From CAYRUP01 sp964578975 (GTDB lineage: Bacteria; Pseudomonadota; Gammaproteobacteria; DSM-16500): a stretch of DNA of 33,229 nucleotides. Shown here piece by piece: positions 14,838-23,685 of this stretch. The stretch lies in assembly GCA_964578975.1 (NCBI GenBank), contig CAZOFA010000016.1, positions 1 to 33,229 on the forward strand, in the 5' to 3' direction. The position numbers were made by a program, and so were the translations under genes. The notes below the pieces were generated by a model, which did not search any database, had not been told where the DNA came from, and saw only the letters and a list, made by a program, of their open reading frames with translations. Position 1 is the first letter of the stretch, and each line of letters starts with the position of its first letter.

Positions 14838-16202
14838 TTATTGTTGTTTACTAATCACCAAAAACACCGCACCAGGACCTCTTAACACATTCAACAAAAG
14901 ATTGTCTTTCGTGTCAGATGCTACTTTTTTCAATTCATTGATGGATGTCACTTTTTGCTGATTCGCAGACGTGATCACATCGCCAGGACGTAAATCGGAT
15001 TGCCATGCATTGGTATCTTCAGGAACTGACACCACAATGATACCTTTCACATCACCATGAATCGGGCTCGATAAGCTGAAATCTTTCAAACTGACCCCAT
15101 ACAAAAATGGATCTTCAGCGGCTCTTGCTTCTTCACGTTTTTTTGGATCTGTCAGCATCGCCGTCACTTTGATTGGTTTTGATTTTCTTAGAATGTCGAT
15201 ATTGGCTTTTGAATCGACCCGTAGAAAACCCACTGCATTGACGACATCATTGGCATTTTTGACTGGGGTGCCGTCGACCGAGGTGATAATGTCGCCGACC
15301 TGCAGACCTGCTTTTTCAGCCGGTGAGCCCAGCATAATTTGTGTGATGACTGCACCTTGTGATGCACTGAGATTAAAAGCGGTGGCGAGATCTGGCGTAA
15401 TATCTTGTGCCCCAATTCCCAATGTACCGCGACGCACATTGCCATATTCAATCAATTGTTGCATCACGCTTTTCGCCATGTTGGAAGGAATGGCAAAACC
15501 AATTCCGATGCTGCCACGATCGGGCGCCAAAATCGCTGTGTTAATGCCGACGAGTTGACCTTGCGTATTCACCAAGGCACCACCCGAATTTCCTGGATTG
15601 ATGGATGCATCGATTTGAATGAAATTTTCGTAATTTTCAATGCCCAAAGTGCTACGACCGAGTGCACTCACAATGCCTGAGGTGACGCTTTGACTTAATC
15701 CAAACGGATTACCAATCGCCGCGACATAATCACCCACTTTTAAATCGTTTGAATTCCCCAGCGTAATGGCAGTTAAGTTTTTTGCTTGAATTTGCAGTAA
15801 GGCAATATCAGAGGCTTTGTCCATGCCAATATTTTTAGCGCTATAATGATGACCATCACTTAATGTGACCACGACTTTTTCCGCATCACTGACGACGTGC
15901 GCGTTTGTTAAAATGTAGCCTTTATCCGCATCCACAATCACGCCTGAGCCAACGGATAAATATTTATCTGGAATAGAGTCTTCATTACTATTATCTTTGC
16001 TGGGTTGTTGGCTTTTTTGTATGCGATTTAAAGTGGCAAGATCCGTAATCTTAATTTGCGCGCGGATATTCACGACCGAGGGCAAAACATGCTGCAGCAT
16101 TGGAGCAAGACTTGCGCTTGAAGCGGAAGCTGCAAACGTTGGCGCGGTCAACCATGGGATAAACAGAAAAAAGATGAGACCTATATGAATAATTTTTTTC
16201 AT
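14838..16202 (-). CDS. DegP/DegQ-type periplasmic serine protease (HtrA family)
   Basis: HtrA proteases degrade or refold damaged envelope proteins in the periplasm. The product has about 454 residues with a signal peptide (MKKIIHIGLIFFLFIPWLTAPTFA). The catalytic triad is visible: H102 in LTNAHVV, D132 in ASDIALLQI and S206 in NPGNSGGAL. Two PDZ domains follow (GTLGIGAQDITPDLA at about 262 onward, and a second ending in LRPGDVITSANQQKV). Length and two PDZ domains fit DegQ or DegP; the sequence does not decide between them. ATG 16202 is preferred to a TTG two codons upstream because GAGAGGA lies eight bases before it. A TATAAT-like -10 is at 16232-16237 on the minus strand. Confidence 0.93.
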   Translation of the reverse strand: MKKIIHIGLIFFLFIPWLTAPTFAASASSASLAPMLQHVLPSVVNIRAQIKITDLATLNRIQKSQQPSKDNSNEDSIPDKYLSVGSGVIVDADKGYILTNAHVVSDAEKVVVTLSDGHHYSAKNIGMDKASDIALLQIQAKNLTAITLGNSNDLKVGDYVAAIGNPFGLSQSVTSGIVSALGRSTLGIENYENFIQIDASINPGNSGGALVNTQGQLVGINTAILAPDRGSIGIGFAIPSNMAKSVMQQLIEYGNVRRGTLGIGAQDITPDLATAFNLSASQGAVITQIMLGSPAEKAGLQVGDIITSVDGTPVKNANDVVNAVGFLRVDSKANIDILRKSKPIKVTAMLTDPKKREEARAAEDPFLYGVSLKDFSLSSPIHGDVKGIIVVSVPEDTNAWQSDLRPGDVITSANQQKVTSINELKKVASDTKDNLLLNVLRGPGAVFLVISKQQ

Positions 16203-16278
16203 CTTCAAATTCCTCTCAAAAGTACTACGAAATTATATACCGATTGGGTATAAAGATGCGAGTTGTTTAGCTGAAGTC

Positions 16279-16318
16279 GTCATTGCGAGGAGCGCTTTAC
16301 GCGACGCGGCAATCCAGG
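16279..16318. repeat. Single-arm repeat, family B variant (GTCATTGCGAGGAGCG)
   Basis: The sequence CGTCATTGCGAGGAGCG runs through CTTTACGCGACGCGG to CAATCCAGG, matching the family B repeat at 33129-33161 at both ends with a diverged middle. It lies between degP and pgeF. Confidence 0.7.
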
Positions 16319-16322
16319 TTTT

Positions 16323-16994
16323 TTAAGCGTCGATATAAATCAAACTAGCCATCCGCCCAATAAAATTGCCATCACGGCGATAGGAAAAAAACCATTCTTC
16401 ATTTGAATAAGTGCAGTGCTCGCCGCCATAAATATGCGTGACCCCCAGTCGCTGCAATTGCAGACGTGCTAACGCAAAAATATCCGCTAACCAACGTTGG
16501 TTGAATGGATGAAATGCCATATTTTGTGATTCTGAATCAAATAATTGATGCACATCTTCACCCACTTCAAATTTCGTGGGCCCAATGGCAGGACCTAGCC
16601 AAACCAGTAAATCATCGGCGGGTAAATTGAGCGCTTTGAGCGTATTTTCAATTACCCCACTGGCAAGACCACGCCAGCCCGCATGAATTGCTGCCACATG
16701 CGTACCTGCTCGATTACACACTAAAAGCGGCAAGCAATCCGCCGTGAATACCAAGCAAATATGCTTTGGATGCGAGGTGAACGAGGCATCCGCAATTTCA
16801 TCTCGATTCTCGGGCAGGGCAGGGATGGCGATTGCGCTATGCGTTTGCTTGAGCCAAATCGGTTCGGTGGGGAGATTTAATATTTTTTTTAATTGTTCCC
16901 GATTCGCTTTCACATCGCCCGCACTGCGTAAGGTGGAATACGCTCGAATGTGTGTCGGTGCAGGCCAATCTGGTTTAATAAAGTGGTTCGTCAT
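16323..16994 (-). CDS. pgeF: PgeF (YfiH), laccase-domain peptidoglycan editing factor
   Basis: PgeF/YfiH keeps wrong residues out of peptidoglycan by hydrolysing UDP-MurNAc-Ser; relatives are described as multicopper-like purine nucleoside phosphorylases. The zinc/copper ligands of the family are seen in KQTHS (H), TADCLPLLV (C) and AAIHAGWRGLASGVIENTL (H). The tail GRMASLIYI is typical. I place the start at the internal ATG (16994, MTNHFIKPDWPAP) because the protein then matches the family N-terminus and length (223 residues; E. coli 243). It overlaps the rluD 3' end by 20 bases, and rluD-pgeF adjacency is widely conserved. Confidence 0.92.
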   Translation of the reverse strand: MTNHFIKPDWPAPTHIRAYSTLRSAGDVKANREQLKKILNLPTEPIWLKQTHSAIAIPALPENRDEIADASFTSHPKHICLVFTADCLPLLVCNRAGTHVAAIHAGWRGLASGVIENTLKALNLPADDLLVWLGPAIGPTKFEVGEDVHQLFDSESQNMAFHPFNQRWLADIFALARLQLQRLGVTHIYGGEHCTYSNEEWFFSYRRDGNFIGRMASLIYIDA

Positions 16995-17949
16995 TGAGTA
17001 TATCCGCATCTGTTCGTAATATTTCAATTAAATGCTGCATGTCATCTGGCATCGGTGCTTGCCAACGCATTATTTTTTGCGTCAGAGGATGAGTAAAACT
17101 TAATTCAGCCGCATGCAACGCTTGACGCTTGAATTGACGCAATTCATCAATCAATGCAGGCGATGCTTTGGGCGGAAGTTGCAATCGACCGCCATAGGTC
17201 GGATCACCCAACAATGGATGGCGAATATGTGCCATATGCACCCGAATTTGATGCGTGCGTCCCGTTTCCAGCAACACTTTTAAACGCGTATGCGCGCGAT
17301 ATTTTTCCACGATGCGAAAATGTGTGACCGCTGGTTTTCCTGTTTCAATCACCGCCATGCGTTTACGTTGAATGGGATGACGCCCGATCGGTTCATCGAT
17401 CGTGCCACCACTCAATAAAATTCCCGAGACAATCGCTTGATACGTACGTGAAATCGTACGTGCTTTCATTTGCTGAGACAACTTCATGAACGCATTTTCG
17501 GTTTTCGCAATGATAAGCAATCCAGACGTATCTTTATCCAATCGATGAATAATCCCGGCGCGCGGCAATTTTGCCAGTGCCGGCGCATGAAATAAAAGCG
17601 CATTGAGCAATGTATTATCAAAATTTCCTACGGCCGGGTGCACCACCATGCCAACCGGTTTATTGATAATCAACAACGCTTCATCTTCATGCACAATGTC
17701 GAGTTGAATCGCTTGAGCTTCCCACGCAGGCTGAACCTTGCGTGCGGCATTGATCATAATTTTTTCGCCGCCAATGACAATATCCTTCGCTTTCGGATGT
17801 TGATTATCTAGCGTAATATTCGCGTTTTTTATCCACTCTTGAATTTGCGTGCGCGAAAAATCCGGCAGTAATTTTGCGAGCGCTTGATCTAGCCGAGTTC
17901 CACCTAAATCATCAGGGATAATTAATGTTATATGTATTTGTTCTGTCAT
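16975..17949 (-). CDS. rluD: RluD, 23S rRNA pseudouridine synthase
   Basis: RluD makes pseudouridines in helix 69 of 23S rRNA (positions 1911, 1915 and 1917 in E. coli). The 324-residue protein (E. coli 326) has an N-terminal S4 RNA-binding domain (GTRLDQALAKLLPDFSRTQIQEWIKNANI) and the RluA-type catalytic domain with the catalytic aspartate in IIHRLDKDTSGLL. The blocks GRTHQIRVHMAHIRHPLLGDPTYGG and AELSFTHPLT are also present. The start is placed at ATG 17949; an in-frame TTG at 17967 is less likely. It is divergent from bamD, the conserved arrangement in gammaproteobacteria. Confidence 0.94.
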   Translation of the reverse strand: MTEQIHITLIIPDDLGGTRLDQALAKLLPDFSRTQIQEWIKNANITLDNQHPKAKDIVIGGEKIMINAARKVQPAWEAQAIQLDIVHEDEALLIINKPVGMVVHPAVGNFDNTLLNALLFHAPALAKLPRAGIIHRLDKDTSGLLIIAKTENAFMKLSQQMKARTISRTYQAIVSGILLSGGTIDEPIGRHPIQRKRMAVIETGKPAVTHFRIVEKYRAHTRLKVLLETGRTHQIRVHMAHIRHPLLGDPTYGGRLQLPPKASPALIDELRQFKRQALHAAELSFTHPLTQKIMRWQAPMPDDMQHLIEILRTDADILNDEPLY

Positions 17950-18026
17950 GAGGGTGAATGATGACAAAAATTCGTTTACAATGCACTGCCTTTTAAATGA
18001 AAAAATATCGAGATGGGATGAGGTTT

Positions 18027-18797
18027 ATGAAACTTATAACAAAATTATTGCTCAGCGCAACCGTATTGGCTCTGTTAACCGCTTGTTCAACGACCACCGA
18101 TCCTGCTGAAGCTTACAAAGGTGAAAGCGCGCAACATATTTTCGATCGAGGCGAGAGCGCATTGCGTGATCGAAGTTATCAGGAGGCAATCAAACGCTTT
18201 GAAGCACTCGATGTTCAATATCCTTATGGGAAAAATACTGAAACCGCCCAATTACATATTATTTATGCCTATTACATGAATAGTGATTATGCGTCAGCCG
18301 AAGCCGCCGCCGATCGTTTTGTGCATGCACATCCTGCCAATCCCCATGTGGATTATGCATATTACATGCGTGGACTTTCCAATTATTATCAAAATCTCGG
18401 CGTTTTCGAACGCATGTTCGCCATCGATTTAGCCACACGTGATTTATCACAAATTAATAAATCGTACGCCGATTTTTCCGTCATCGTGCATTCACATCCC
18501 AACAGTTACTATGCACCCGCCGCACATCAATACATGATCTATTTAAGAAATATTATGGCGGATCATGAATTGGAAGTGGCAGATTATTATTACAGTCGTG
18601 AAGCGTATGTGGCATCCGCTGATCGGGCCAATGTAGTCGTCCGCGAATACCAAGGCGCACCGGCTGTACCGAAAGCGTTGGTGATGATGGTTAAATCCTA
18701 TCGCGCATTACATTTAACTCAAAATGAAAATGAAGCGATGCAGGTGCTGCAGTATAACTATCCGAATTCGAGTTATGTGCAAGAGGCTACGCGTTGA
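18027..18797 (+). CDS. bamD: BamD, lipoprotein of the outer-membrane assembly complex
   Basis: BamD is an essential outer-membrane lipoprotein that works with BamA to insert beta-barrel proteins. From the ATG at 18027 the signal sequence is MKLITKLLLSATVLALLTAC, with the lipobox LTAC giving the lipidated cysteine C20. Two in-frame upstream ATGs (17997, 18018) would lengthen the leader. The TPR-containing body has family phrases ESALRDRSYQEAIKRFEALDVQYPYG, AYYMNSDYASAEAAADRFVHAHPANPHVDYAYYMRGLSNY and SYYAPAAHQYMIYLRNIMADHELEVADYYY. Length about 256 residues (E. coli 245). It is divergent from rluD. Confidence 0.94.
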   Translation: MKLITKLLLSATVLALLTACSTTTDPAEAYKGESAQHIFDRGESALRDRSYQEAIKRFEALDVQYPYGKNTETAQLHIIYAYYMNSDYASAEAAADRFVHAHPANPHVDYAYYMRGLSNYYQNLGVFERMFAIDLATRDLSQINKSYADFSVIVHSHPNSYYAPAAHQYMIYLRNIMADHELEVADYYYSREAYVASADRANVVVREYQGAPAVPKALVMMVKSYRALHLTQNENEAMQVLQYNYPNSSYVQEATR

Positions 18798-18818
18798 GCC
18801 ATCCTGAACGCACTCGCC

Positions 18819-18883
18819 GTCATCCTGAACGAAGTGAAGGATCACTTGCTGGTTAACTGATCCTTCACTTCGTTCAGGATGAC
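18819..18883. repeat. Perfect palindrome, family C (GTCATCCTGAACGAAGTGAA type)
   Basis: Perfect 26-base arms (18819-18844 and 18858-18883) surround a 13-base loop. The left arm starts GTCATCCTGAACGAAGTGAA. Additional partial copies flank it: CATCCTGAACG at about 18800 and GATCGTTCAGGATGACG at about 18890-18906. It lies between the convergent bamD and LysE-type genes and could terminate both. Confidence 0.9.
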
Positions 18884-18922
18884 AGTGGGATCGTTCAGGA
18901 TGACGATAGCAGCGATAGTTTG

Positions 18923-19531
18923 TCAGAATGACAGCGCGCGCAGTATCCCCATCAAAGCAAACCCCATTAAAATCGTCCCACCCGTATAATTCAGCCATTG
19001 AATCGCTCTAGGAGTTAGTTTATGTCGCGTAAAATGAATGAGAATATTTAAAGAGATCACCCAGCCGACGGTGCCAATGATGACACCAAGACCGGCTAAC
19101 AGTAATCCATTCATCCCTGACAGTGCATGCAATGAAATTTGCGAACTGACAGACGCCCAAAATAAAATGGTGAATGGATTAATCATTGTCATCGCGTAAC
19201 CTTCAATTCCATAACGCAAAAGCGAGGGGCGCGAACGTTTTTGTATGGTTTCCATGGATTGGGCGCGAAAAGCATTAATTGCAAACCACGCTAAAATGAG
19301 AGAACCCACAATGCCAAACGAACGTAAAATCATCGGATATTGCAACAACGCTAACGTACCAAAACAAAGTAAAATGAGATACGTGATATCCGCAGCACAG
19401 GCGCCTAATCCTGTCACCATGCCAAACGAGGTACCAAAACGCAGATTGCGACGAATGACTTCTAAGTTCACCGGCCCAATCGGAATTGCCACGCCTAAAC
19501 CCAAAATAATTCCAAGCAATAAAAAATGCAC
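18923..19531 (-). CDS. LysE/RhtB-family amino-acid exporter
   Basis: This 202-residue inner-membrane protein has about six hydrophobic helices and the LysE-family opening: GLGVAIPIGPVNLEVIRRNLRFGTSFGMVTGLGACAADITYL, with the conserved GPVN and the GxGAxxAD block. The NPFTILFW motif near residue 120 is also typical. The family exports basic or neutral amino acids; the substrate cannot be read from sequence. It starts two bases after the nadE stop, so cotranscription is likely, though a functional link is not obvious. Confidence 0.85.
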   Translation of the reverse strand: MHFLLLGIILGLGVAIPIGPVNLEVIRRNLRFGTSFGMVTGLGACAADITYLILLCFGTLALLQYPMILRSFGIVGSLILAWFAINAFRAQSMETIQKRSRPSLLRYGIEGYAMTMINPFTILFWASVSSQISLHALSGMNGLLLAGLGVIIGTVGWVISLNILIHFTRHKLTPRAIQWLNYTGGTILMGFALMGILRALSF

Positions 19532-19533
19532 AA

Positions 19534-21156
19534 TTACCCCTTAAATCCCGATGTGATGGGGTAACGTCGATCACGACCAAATGCTTTATGATTGATACGC
19601 ACTCCCACTGGCGCTTGACGCCGTTTATATTCATTTTTTTTGATAAGATTTACGATTTTTATCACCCAGTCACGATCAAAACCTTGTTCCACAATCGCAT
19701 CAATACTTTGTTCTTGATTGAGATAGAGTTCGAGAATTTTGTCGAGAATTGCATACGGCGGCAATGAGTCTTCATCTTTTTGATTGGGTGCAAGCTCTGC
19801 GGTCGGCGCGCGTTGCAAAATGCGTTCGGGAATGACAGGATTCACTTGATTACGTAACGTCGCTAAACGATACACCATGGTTTTTGGCACATCTTTCAAT
19901 ACCGCAAATCCGCCTGCCATATCGCCATACAGCGTGGCATAACCGACGGCCATTTCACTACGATTTCCCGTGATTAAAACCATATCTCCCGATTTGTTTG
20001 AAAGCGCCATGAGAATAACACCACGACAACGCGCTTGAATATTTTCTTCAGTGATATCAACTTTTTTCTCGTGAAACAGCGGCGCTAAACTTTCAAGAAA
20101 ACTATTAAACGTGGGTTCAATCGAAATCACGTCTGCATGCACTCCTAAATTTTGCGCACACGTCATTCCATCTTCCATACTGATATCGGCTGTGTATCGT
20201 GATGGCATGAGAACCGCGCGCACGCGATCTTTTCCCAGTGCATCCACTGCAATCGCAAGCACCAGTGCCGAATCAATTCCACCTGAGACACCGACTAACA
20301 CACCGGGAAAATGATTTTTGTCGATATAATCTCTGACACCTAACACCAGCGCATCATAAATTCGTTGTTCGACGCTGGGGAGATTAAAAGAGGCAGAAGT
20401 GATGAGTGTTTCCGTGCTAGAAATTTCAATATCCACCGGTAATAATATTTCGTTGCAAAAACCCGCGAATTGACAAATTTTCCCAGCGGCATCAATCACC
20501 ATCGAACCGCCATCAAACAACAAATCATCTTGTCCGCCAATACAATTCACATAAATAATCGGCGCATTTGCAGCTTTTGCACGTTTTGCCAAAATCAGAT
20601 GACGTTGTTCGTGTTTATCCAGTTCGAAGGGTGATGCATTTGGCGATAGGATAATACGCGCACCTTGATTTGCAATTTGTTGCACGGGTGCTGCATGCCA
20701 GATATCTTCGCAAATGACGACACCTACATCGATACCGTTCACCGGAAAAATGCAATTAGCATTTCCAGGCGTGAAATAGCGACATTCATCAAACACACCG
20801 TAATCGGGTAAATGTTGTTTTGCCGAACGCCCAACAATGGTTCCATTATAAATGACCGAGCAGGTATTAAATAAGCCTTGCGACGTCGCGTGCGGATGGC
20901 CAATCACAGAATAAATTCCCTGCACTTCATTTTTAAAAATATTTAATGCCTGATTGGTTTCTTCGATAAAAGATTTTCGCAGCAACAAATCGTCAGGTGG
21001 ATAACCGGTGAGACTTAATTCAGAAAAAACGATGATGTCTGCTTTCAGCGTATCGCGCGCAGCGATGGCAGATGAAATATGTTTTTTTAAATTTCCCTCA
21101 ATATCCCCGACGGTCAGGTTTAGTTGAGCGATTGCAATACGTAATTTTTTTGCCAT
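19534..21156 (-). CDS. nadE: NadE, glutamine-dependent NAD+ synthetase
   Basis: NadE amidates nicotinate adenine dinucleotide to NAD+ using glutamine and ATP. The protein has 540 residues and two domains. An N-terminal nitrilase-like glutaminase has the catalytic Glu in FSELSLTGYPPDDLL, Lys in KQHLPDYGVFDE and Cys in VVICEDIWH. The C-terminal synthetase has the PP-loop GVSGGIDSALVLAIAVDALG and later TGNRSEMAVGYATLYGDMAGGFA. The start is ATG 21156, preceded by GGGGAAA; an upstream in-frame ATG at 21174 lies inside a palindromic repeat and is rejected. pncA, in the same salvage pathway, is about 1 kb away. Confidence 0.95.
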   Translation of the reverse strand: MAKKLRIAIAQLNLTVGDIEGNLKKHISSAIAARDTLKADIIVFSELSLTGYPPDDLLLRKSFIEETNQALNIFKNEVQGIYSVIGHPHATSQGLFNTCSVIYNGTIVGRSAKQHLPDYGVFDECRYFTPGNANCIFPVNGIDVGVVICEDIWHAAPVQQIANQGARIILSPNASPFELDKHEQRHLILAKRAKAANAPIIYVNCIGGQDDLLFDGGSMVIDAAGKICQFAGFCNEILLPVDIEISSTETLITSASFNLPSVEQRIYDALVLGVRDYIDKNHFPGVLVGVSGGIDSALVLAIAVDALGKDRVRAVLMPSRYTADISMEDGMTCAQNLGVHADVISIEPTFNSFLESLAPLFHEKKVDITEENIQARCRGVILMALSNKSGDMVLITGNRSEMAVGYATLYGDMAGGFAVLKDVPKTMVYRLATLRNQVNPVIPERILQRAPTAELAPNQKDEDSLPPYAILDKILELYLNQEQSIDAIVEQGFDRDWVIKIVNLIKKNEYKRRQAPVGVRINHKAFGRDRRYPITSGFKG

Positions 21157-21167
21157 GACATTTCCCC

Positions 21168-21233
21168 GTGTCATTCCCGCGAAGGCGGGAATCTATNNNN
21201 NNNNNNGGATTCCCGCCTTCGCGGGAATGACAC
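21168..21233. repeat. Intergenic palindrome, family A, interrupted by an assembly gap
   Basis: GTGTCATTCCCGCGAAGGCGG followed by GAATC is met by its reverse complement ending at 21233. The centre is ten undetermined bases. It is the same element as 2918-2988, where the centre is fully read and only a few bases differ in length. The right-hand arm is translated as the C-terminus of ygfZ. Confidence 0.88.
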
Positions 21234-21906
21234 TTAATAAAAACTTATTTTCCATATCCAAGTACAAATTGCCGTTTTTAACCTCAGCATCCTCAGCAAC
21301 GACTAGTAGCTCGTAATTATTATAAGCGATTTCAACAAAATCGACGATGCTGCCAACGCATTTATCGCCAGTATAAAGATCATTGCCCCGAATTGGCTTT
21401 TCAAGGGACTCAAGCTGCACATGATACAAATGTTTTTTCAATTTGCCCCGATACTGCATGCGCGCAATAATTTCTTGCCCCGTATAACAACCCTTATTCA
21501 AATGCACAGCACCCAGATTTACTAAATTCAGTTCATGCGGTAAAAATTTTTCAGACGTCTCAGGATAAATAGCCGCAATTCCTTGGGCAAAATCCTCATC
21601 GATTAATCCAAACTGCAATGATTCTTCACTCGCATCCGTTAATTTTACTTTAAAAAACACCGCATATTTTTGTAATGCCGTCATCGCCACCGCAATCGAT
21701 GGACGCGGCAATCTGAGATAATAGTCATCATTAACATAAAATACACGAAACAAACTAATCACCCGCCCTTGCGGATTGCAATGCGCGCCCAAAATGGATT
21801 TTTCAGCTGTCACGTCATCCATATGACAAGTGAGTTGCCCATGTAAAAATTTTTTAGCATCTATTCCTGAGACGCGAATGAATCCAGGGGTATTGATCGT
21901 ATTCAT
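21193..21906 (-). CDS. ygfZ: YgfZ, folate-dependent Fe-S cluster biogenesis protein (3' end inside a repeat and gap)
   Basis: YgfZ is a tetrahydrofolate-binding protein of the GcvT family that supports assembly or repair of Fe-S enzymes such as MiaB. The signature K-G-C-Y-x-G-Q-E is seen in NKGCYTGQEIIARMQYRGK, and the N-terminus FIRVSGIDAKKFLHGQLTCHMDDV is typical. The reading frame runs past the expected end (NLYLDMENKFLLS) into the palindrome, adding SVIPAKAGI, then crosses ten N before an in-frame TAG at 21193-21195 supplied by the other arm. About 237 residues, against 326 in E. coli, whose form is longer than many relatives. The exact last residues are unknown. Confidence 0.87.
   Translation of the reverse strand: MNTINTPGFIRVSGIDAKKFLHGQLTCHMDDVTAEKSILGAHCNPQGRVISLFRVFYVNDDYYLRLPRPSIAVAMTALQKYAVFFKVKLTDASEESLQFGLIDEDFAQGIAAIYPETSEKFLPHELNLVNLGAVHLNKGCYTGQEIIARMQYRGKLKKHLYHVQLESLEKPIRGNDLYTGDKCVGSIVDFVEIAYNNYELLVVAEDAEVKNGNLYLDMENKFLLSVIPAKAGIXXXX
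21197..21206. other. Ten-base run of N (assembly gap)
   Basis: Ten undetermined bases sit exactly at the centre of the palindrome at 21168-21233. The intact copy at 2918-2988 has a shorter centre, so the run is probably a nominal gap length and the coordinates downstream may be off by a few bases or more. Confidence 0.97.
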
Positions 21907-21929
21907 AGAGTTTGATTATCAAAACCCGA

Positions 21930-21935
21930 TATAAT
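21930..21935 (+). promoter_or_regulatory. Putative -10 box of the pncA-kdsD unit
   Basis: A perfect TATAAT lies 33 bases before the pncA start in the short divergent space between ygfZ and pncA. No good -35 is seen at 16-18 bases. Confidence 0.4.
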
Positions 21936-21968
21936 ACAGCTTTTATTGAGGAATGGGGAAGATTTTGC

Positions 21969-22583
21969 ATGAAAAAGGCTTTAATTATGGTGGATTTGCA
22001 AAATGATTTTTGTCCGGGCGGCGCGCTTGCGGTGCCTGAAGGTGATGCAGTGATTGCGCTTGCCAATCAATTACAGCAAAAGTTTGATTTTGTCGTGGCG
22101 ACAAAAGATTGGCATCCGGCTGATCATGTGAGTTTTGCCTCGCAACATGCGGGCAAAAAAATAGGGGATATCATCCCCGTGCATGGGCTCGATCAAGTGT
22201 TATGGCCGGATCATTGCGTGCAAAATAGCTCGGGTGCGGAATTTCATCCAAAGCTAAATACCGCAAAAATTAGACGCCTTTTTTATAAAGGCATTGATTC
22301 GAATATCGATAGTTACAGCGCATTTTTTGATAATGAACACTTGCGCTCAACTGGGCTCGGGGACTATTTATTACTGGAAAAAGTGACGGATATTTATGTA
22401 TTGGGCTTAGCCACGGATTATTGCGTTAAATTCTCTTGTTTAGATGCAATAAACTTAGGTTTTCAGGTGCATTTGATGATCGAGGGTTGTCGTGGCGTTG
22501 AGTTAAATCCAGGTGATGTGACCCAGGCAATCGACGCGATGGAACAGGCAGGAGTAAAAGTTGAATATCTGGACAAAGAATGA
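21969..22583 (+). CDS. pncA: PncA, nicotinamidase
   Basis: PncA hydrolyses nicotinamide to nicotinate and ammonia in NAD salvage. From ATG 21969, preceded by GGGGAAG, the protein has 204 residues (E. coli 213). The catalytic triad is visible as D9 (MVDLQNDFCPGGAL), K107 (RLFYKG) and C152 (GLATDYCVKFSCLDA). The metal-binding segment is KDWHPADHVSFASQH. An in-frame ATG 57 bases upstream lies before the -10 box and is rejected. kdsD follows after 32 bases and may be cotranscribed. Confidence 0.94.
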   Translation: MKKALIMVDLQNDFCPGGALAVPEGDAVIALANQLQQKFDFVVATKDWHPADHVSFASQHAGKKIGDIIPVHGLDQVLWPDHCVQNSSGAEFHPKLNTAKIRRLFYKGIDSNIDSYSAFFDNEHLRSTGLGDYLLLEKVTDIYVLGLATDYCVKFSCLDAINLGFQVHLMIEGCRGVELNPGDVTQAIDAMEQAGVKVEYLDKE

Positions 22584-22615
22584 GAAAATGCAGCAGTTAA
22601 ATCTGGGATGAGTGT

Positions 22616-23653
22616 ATGTTAATCAATGAGTTAGCAGAAAACAAGCTAGTCGATTCCGCTTTGGATACCGCGCGTCGTGTTCTCACGATTGAAGCCGATG
22701 CGTTGAATAAACTGAATCAATTTTTGAATGAGACATTTATCCAAGCCGTTGAACTGATCGCAAACGCGAAAGGTCGCGTGATTGTCACGGGGATTGGTAA
22801 ATCAGGTCATATCGGCAAAAAAATTGCCGCCACCTTTGCCTCGACCGGCACGCCTTCTTTTTTCATTCATCCGTCAGAAGCGTCACACGGTGATATGGGG
22901 ATGATTGTGCGTGGTGATATTATTCTCGCGATTTCAAATTCGGGTGAAACGAAAGAGCTACACGACATTATTGCGTATGCAAAACGTTATGCGATTCCGT
23001 TGATTAGTTTGACCAGTGCGCCACATTCCACACTCGCACAACATGCTGATATTTTGTTGTTATTGCCCGCAGTACCCGAAGCGTGTCCGAATGGACTTGC
23101 ACCCACGACGTCAACGACATTAACGTTGTCTTTAGGCGATGCGTTGGCGATTGCATTGCTCGAAAGAAAAAATTTTACTGCACAAAATTATCGCGATATT
23201 CATCCCGGTGGAAAACTCGGACAAAAACTCATGCCAGTGTCTGCCATCATGCAAAGTGGCGATAAAATTCCGCTCGCGCATGAAAGCACGCAGATGGTGA
23301 AAATTATTGAAATCATGTCAGAAAAAGGATTTGGTTGTATTTTCCTGACCGATCATGCGGGTGTGCTCACGGGAATTATTACGGATGGAGATTTGCGCAG
23401 TAATTTATTTAACGATGGCCACTCGATTATGTCGCGCTCACGTCGTTGGAAAAAATCGAAAGAAGCGCAAGATATTATGAATCGTTCTTTCTTGACGATT
23501 CCAGCCAACACGCTAGTTGCTGAGGCTGTTGCGATCATGAGTGATATGAAAAATAATTTTCGTCGCTTAACGCATTTGCCGGTGGTTGATGAAAATAACA
23601 AACCAATTGGTATATTGGATATACATGATTGTTTACGTGCCGGATTTAACTAA
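22616..23653 (+). CDS. kdsD: KdsD, D-arabinose 5-phosphate isomerase (KpsF/GutQ family)
   Basis: KdsD converts ribulose 5-phosphate to arabinose 5-phosphate, the first step toward Kdo. The 345-residue protein has an N-terminal SIS sugar-isomerase domain (RVIVTGIGKSGHIGKKIAATFASTGTPSFFIHPSEASHGDMGMI, about 55-98; AISNSGETKEL). The family-specific stretch PNGLAPTTSTTLTLSLGDALAIALLE and HPGGKLGQKL follow. Two C-terminal CBS domains (about 215-345) contain GIITDGDLRSNL and LPVVDENNKPIGILDIHDCLRAG. In E. coli it is beside kdsC; here it is separated and follows pncA. Confidence 0.94.
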   Translation: MLINELAENKLVDSALDTARRVLTIEADALNKLNQFLNETFIQAVELIANAKGRVIVTGIGKSGHIGKKIAATFASTGTPSFFIHPSEASHGDMGMIVRGDIILAISNSGETKELHDIIAYAKRYAIPLISLTSAPHSTLAQHADILLLLPAVPEACPNGLAPTTSTTLTLSLGDALAIALLERKNFTAQNYRDIHPGGKLGQKLMPVSAIMQSGDKIPLAHESTQMVKIIEIMSEKGFGCIFLTDHAGVLTGIITDGDLRSNLFNDGHSIMSRSRRWKKSKEAQDIMNRSFLTIPANTLVAEAVAIMSDMKNNFRRLTHLPVVDENNKPIGILDIHDCLRAGFN

Positions 23654-23685
23654 TTCGTAAACGCGCCCGATTGGATTAGAGAGAA

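Noticed and set aside
15169..15680. Overlapping plus-strand frames (129 and 91 codons) opposite degP
   Set aside because: They are antisense to the protease and PDZ domains with the catalytic motifs; nothing supports their expression.
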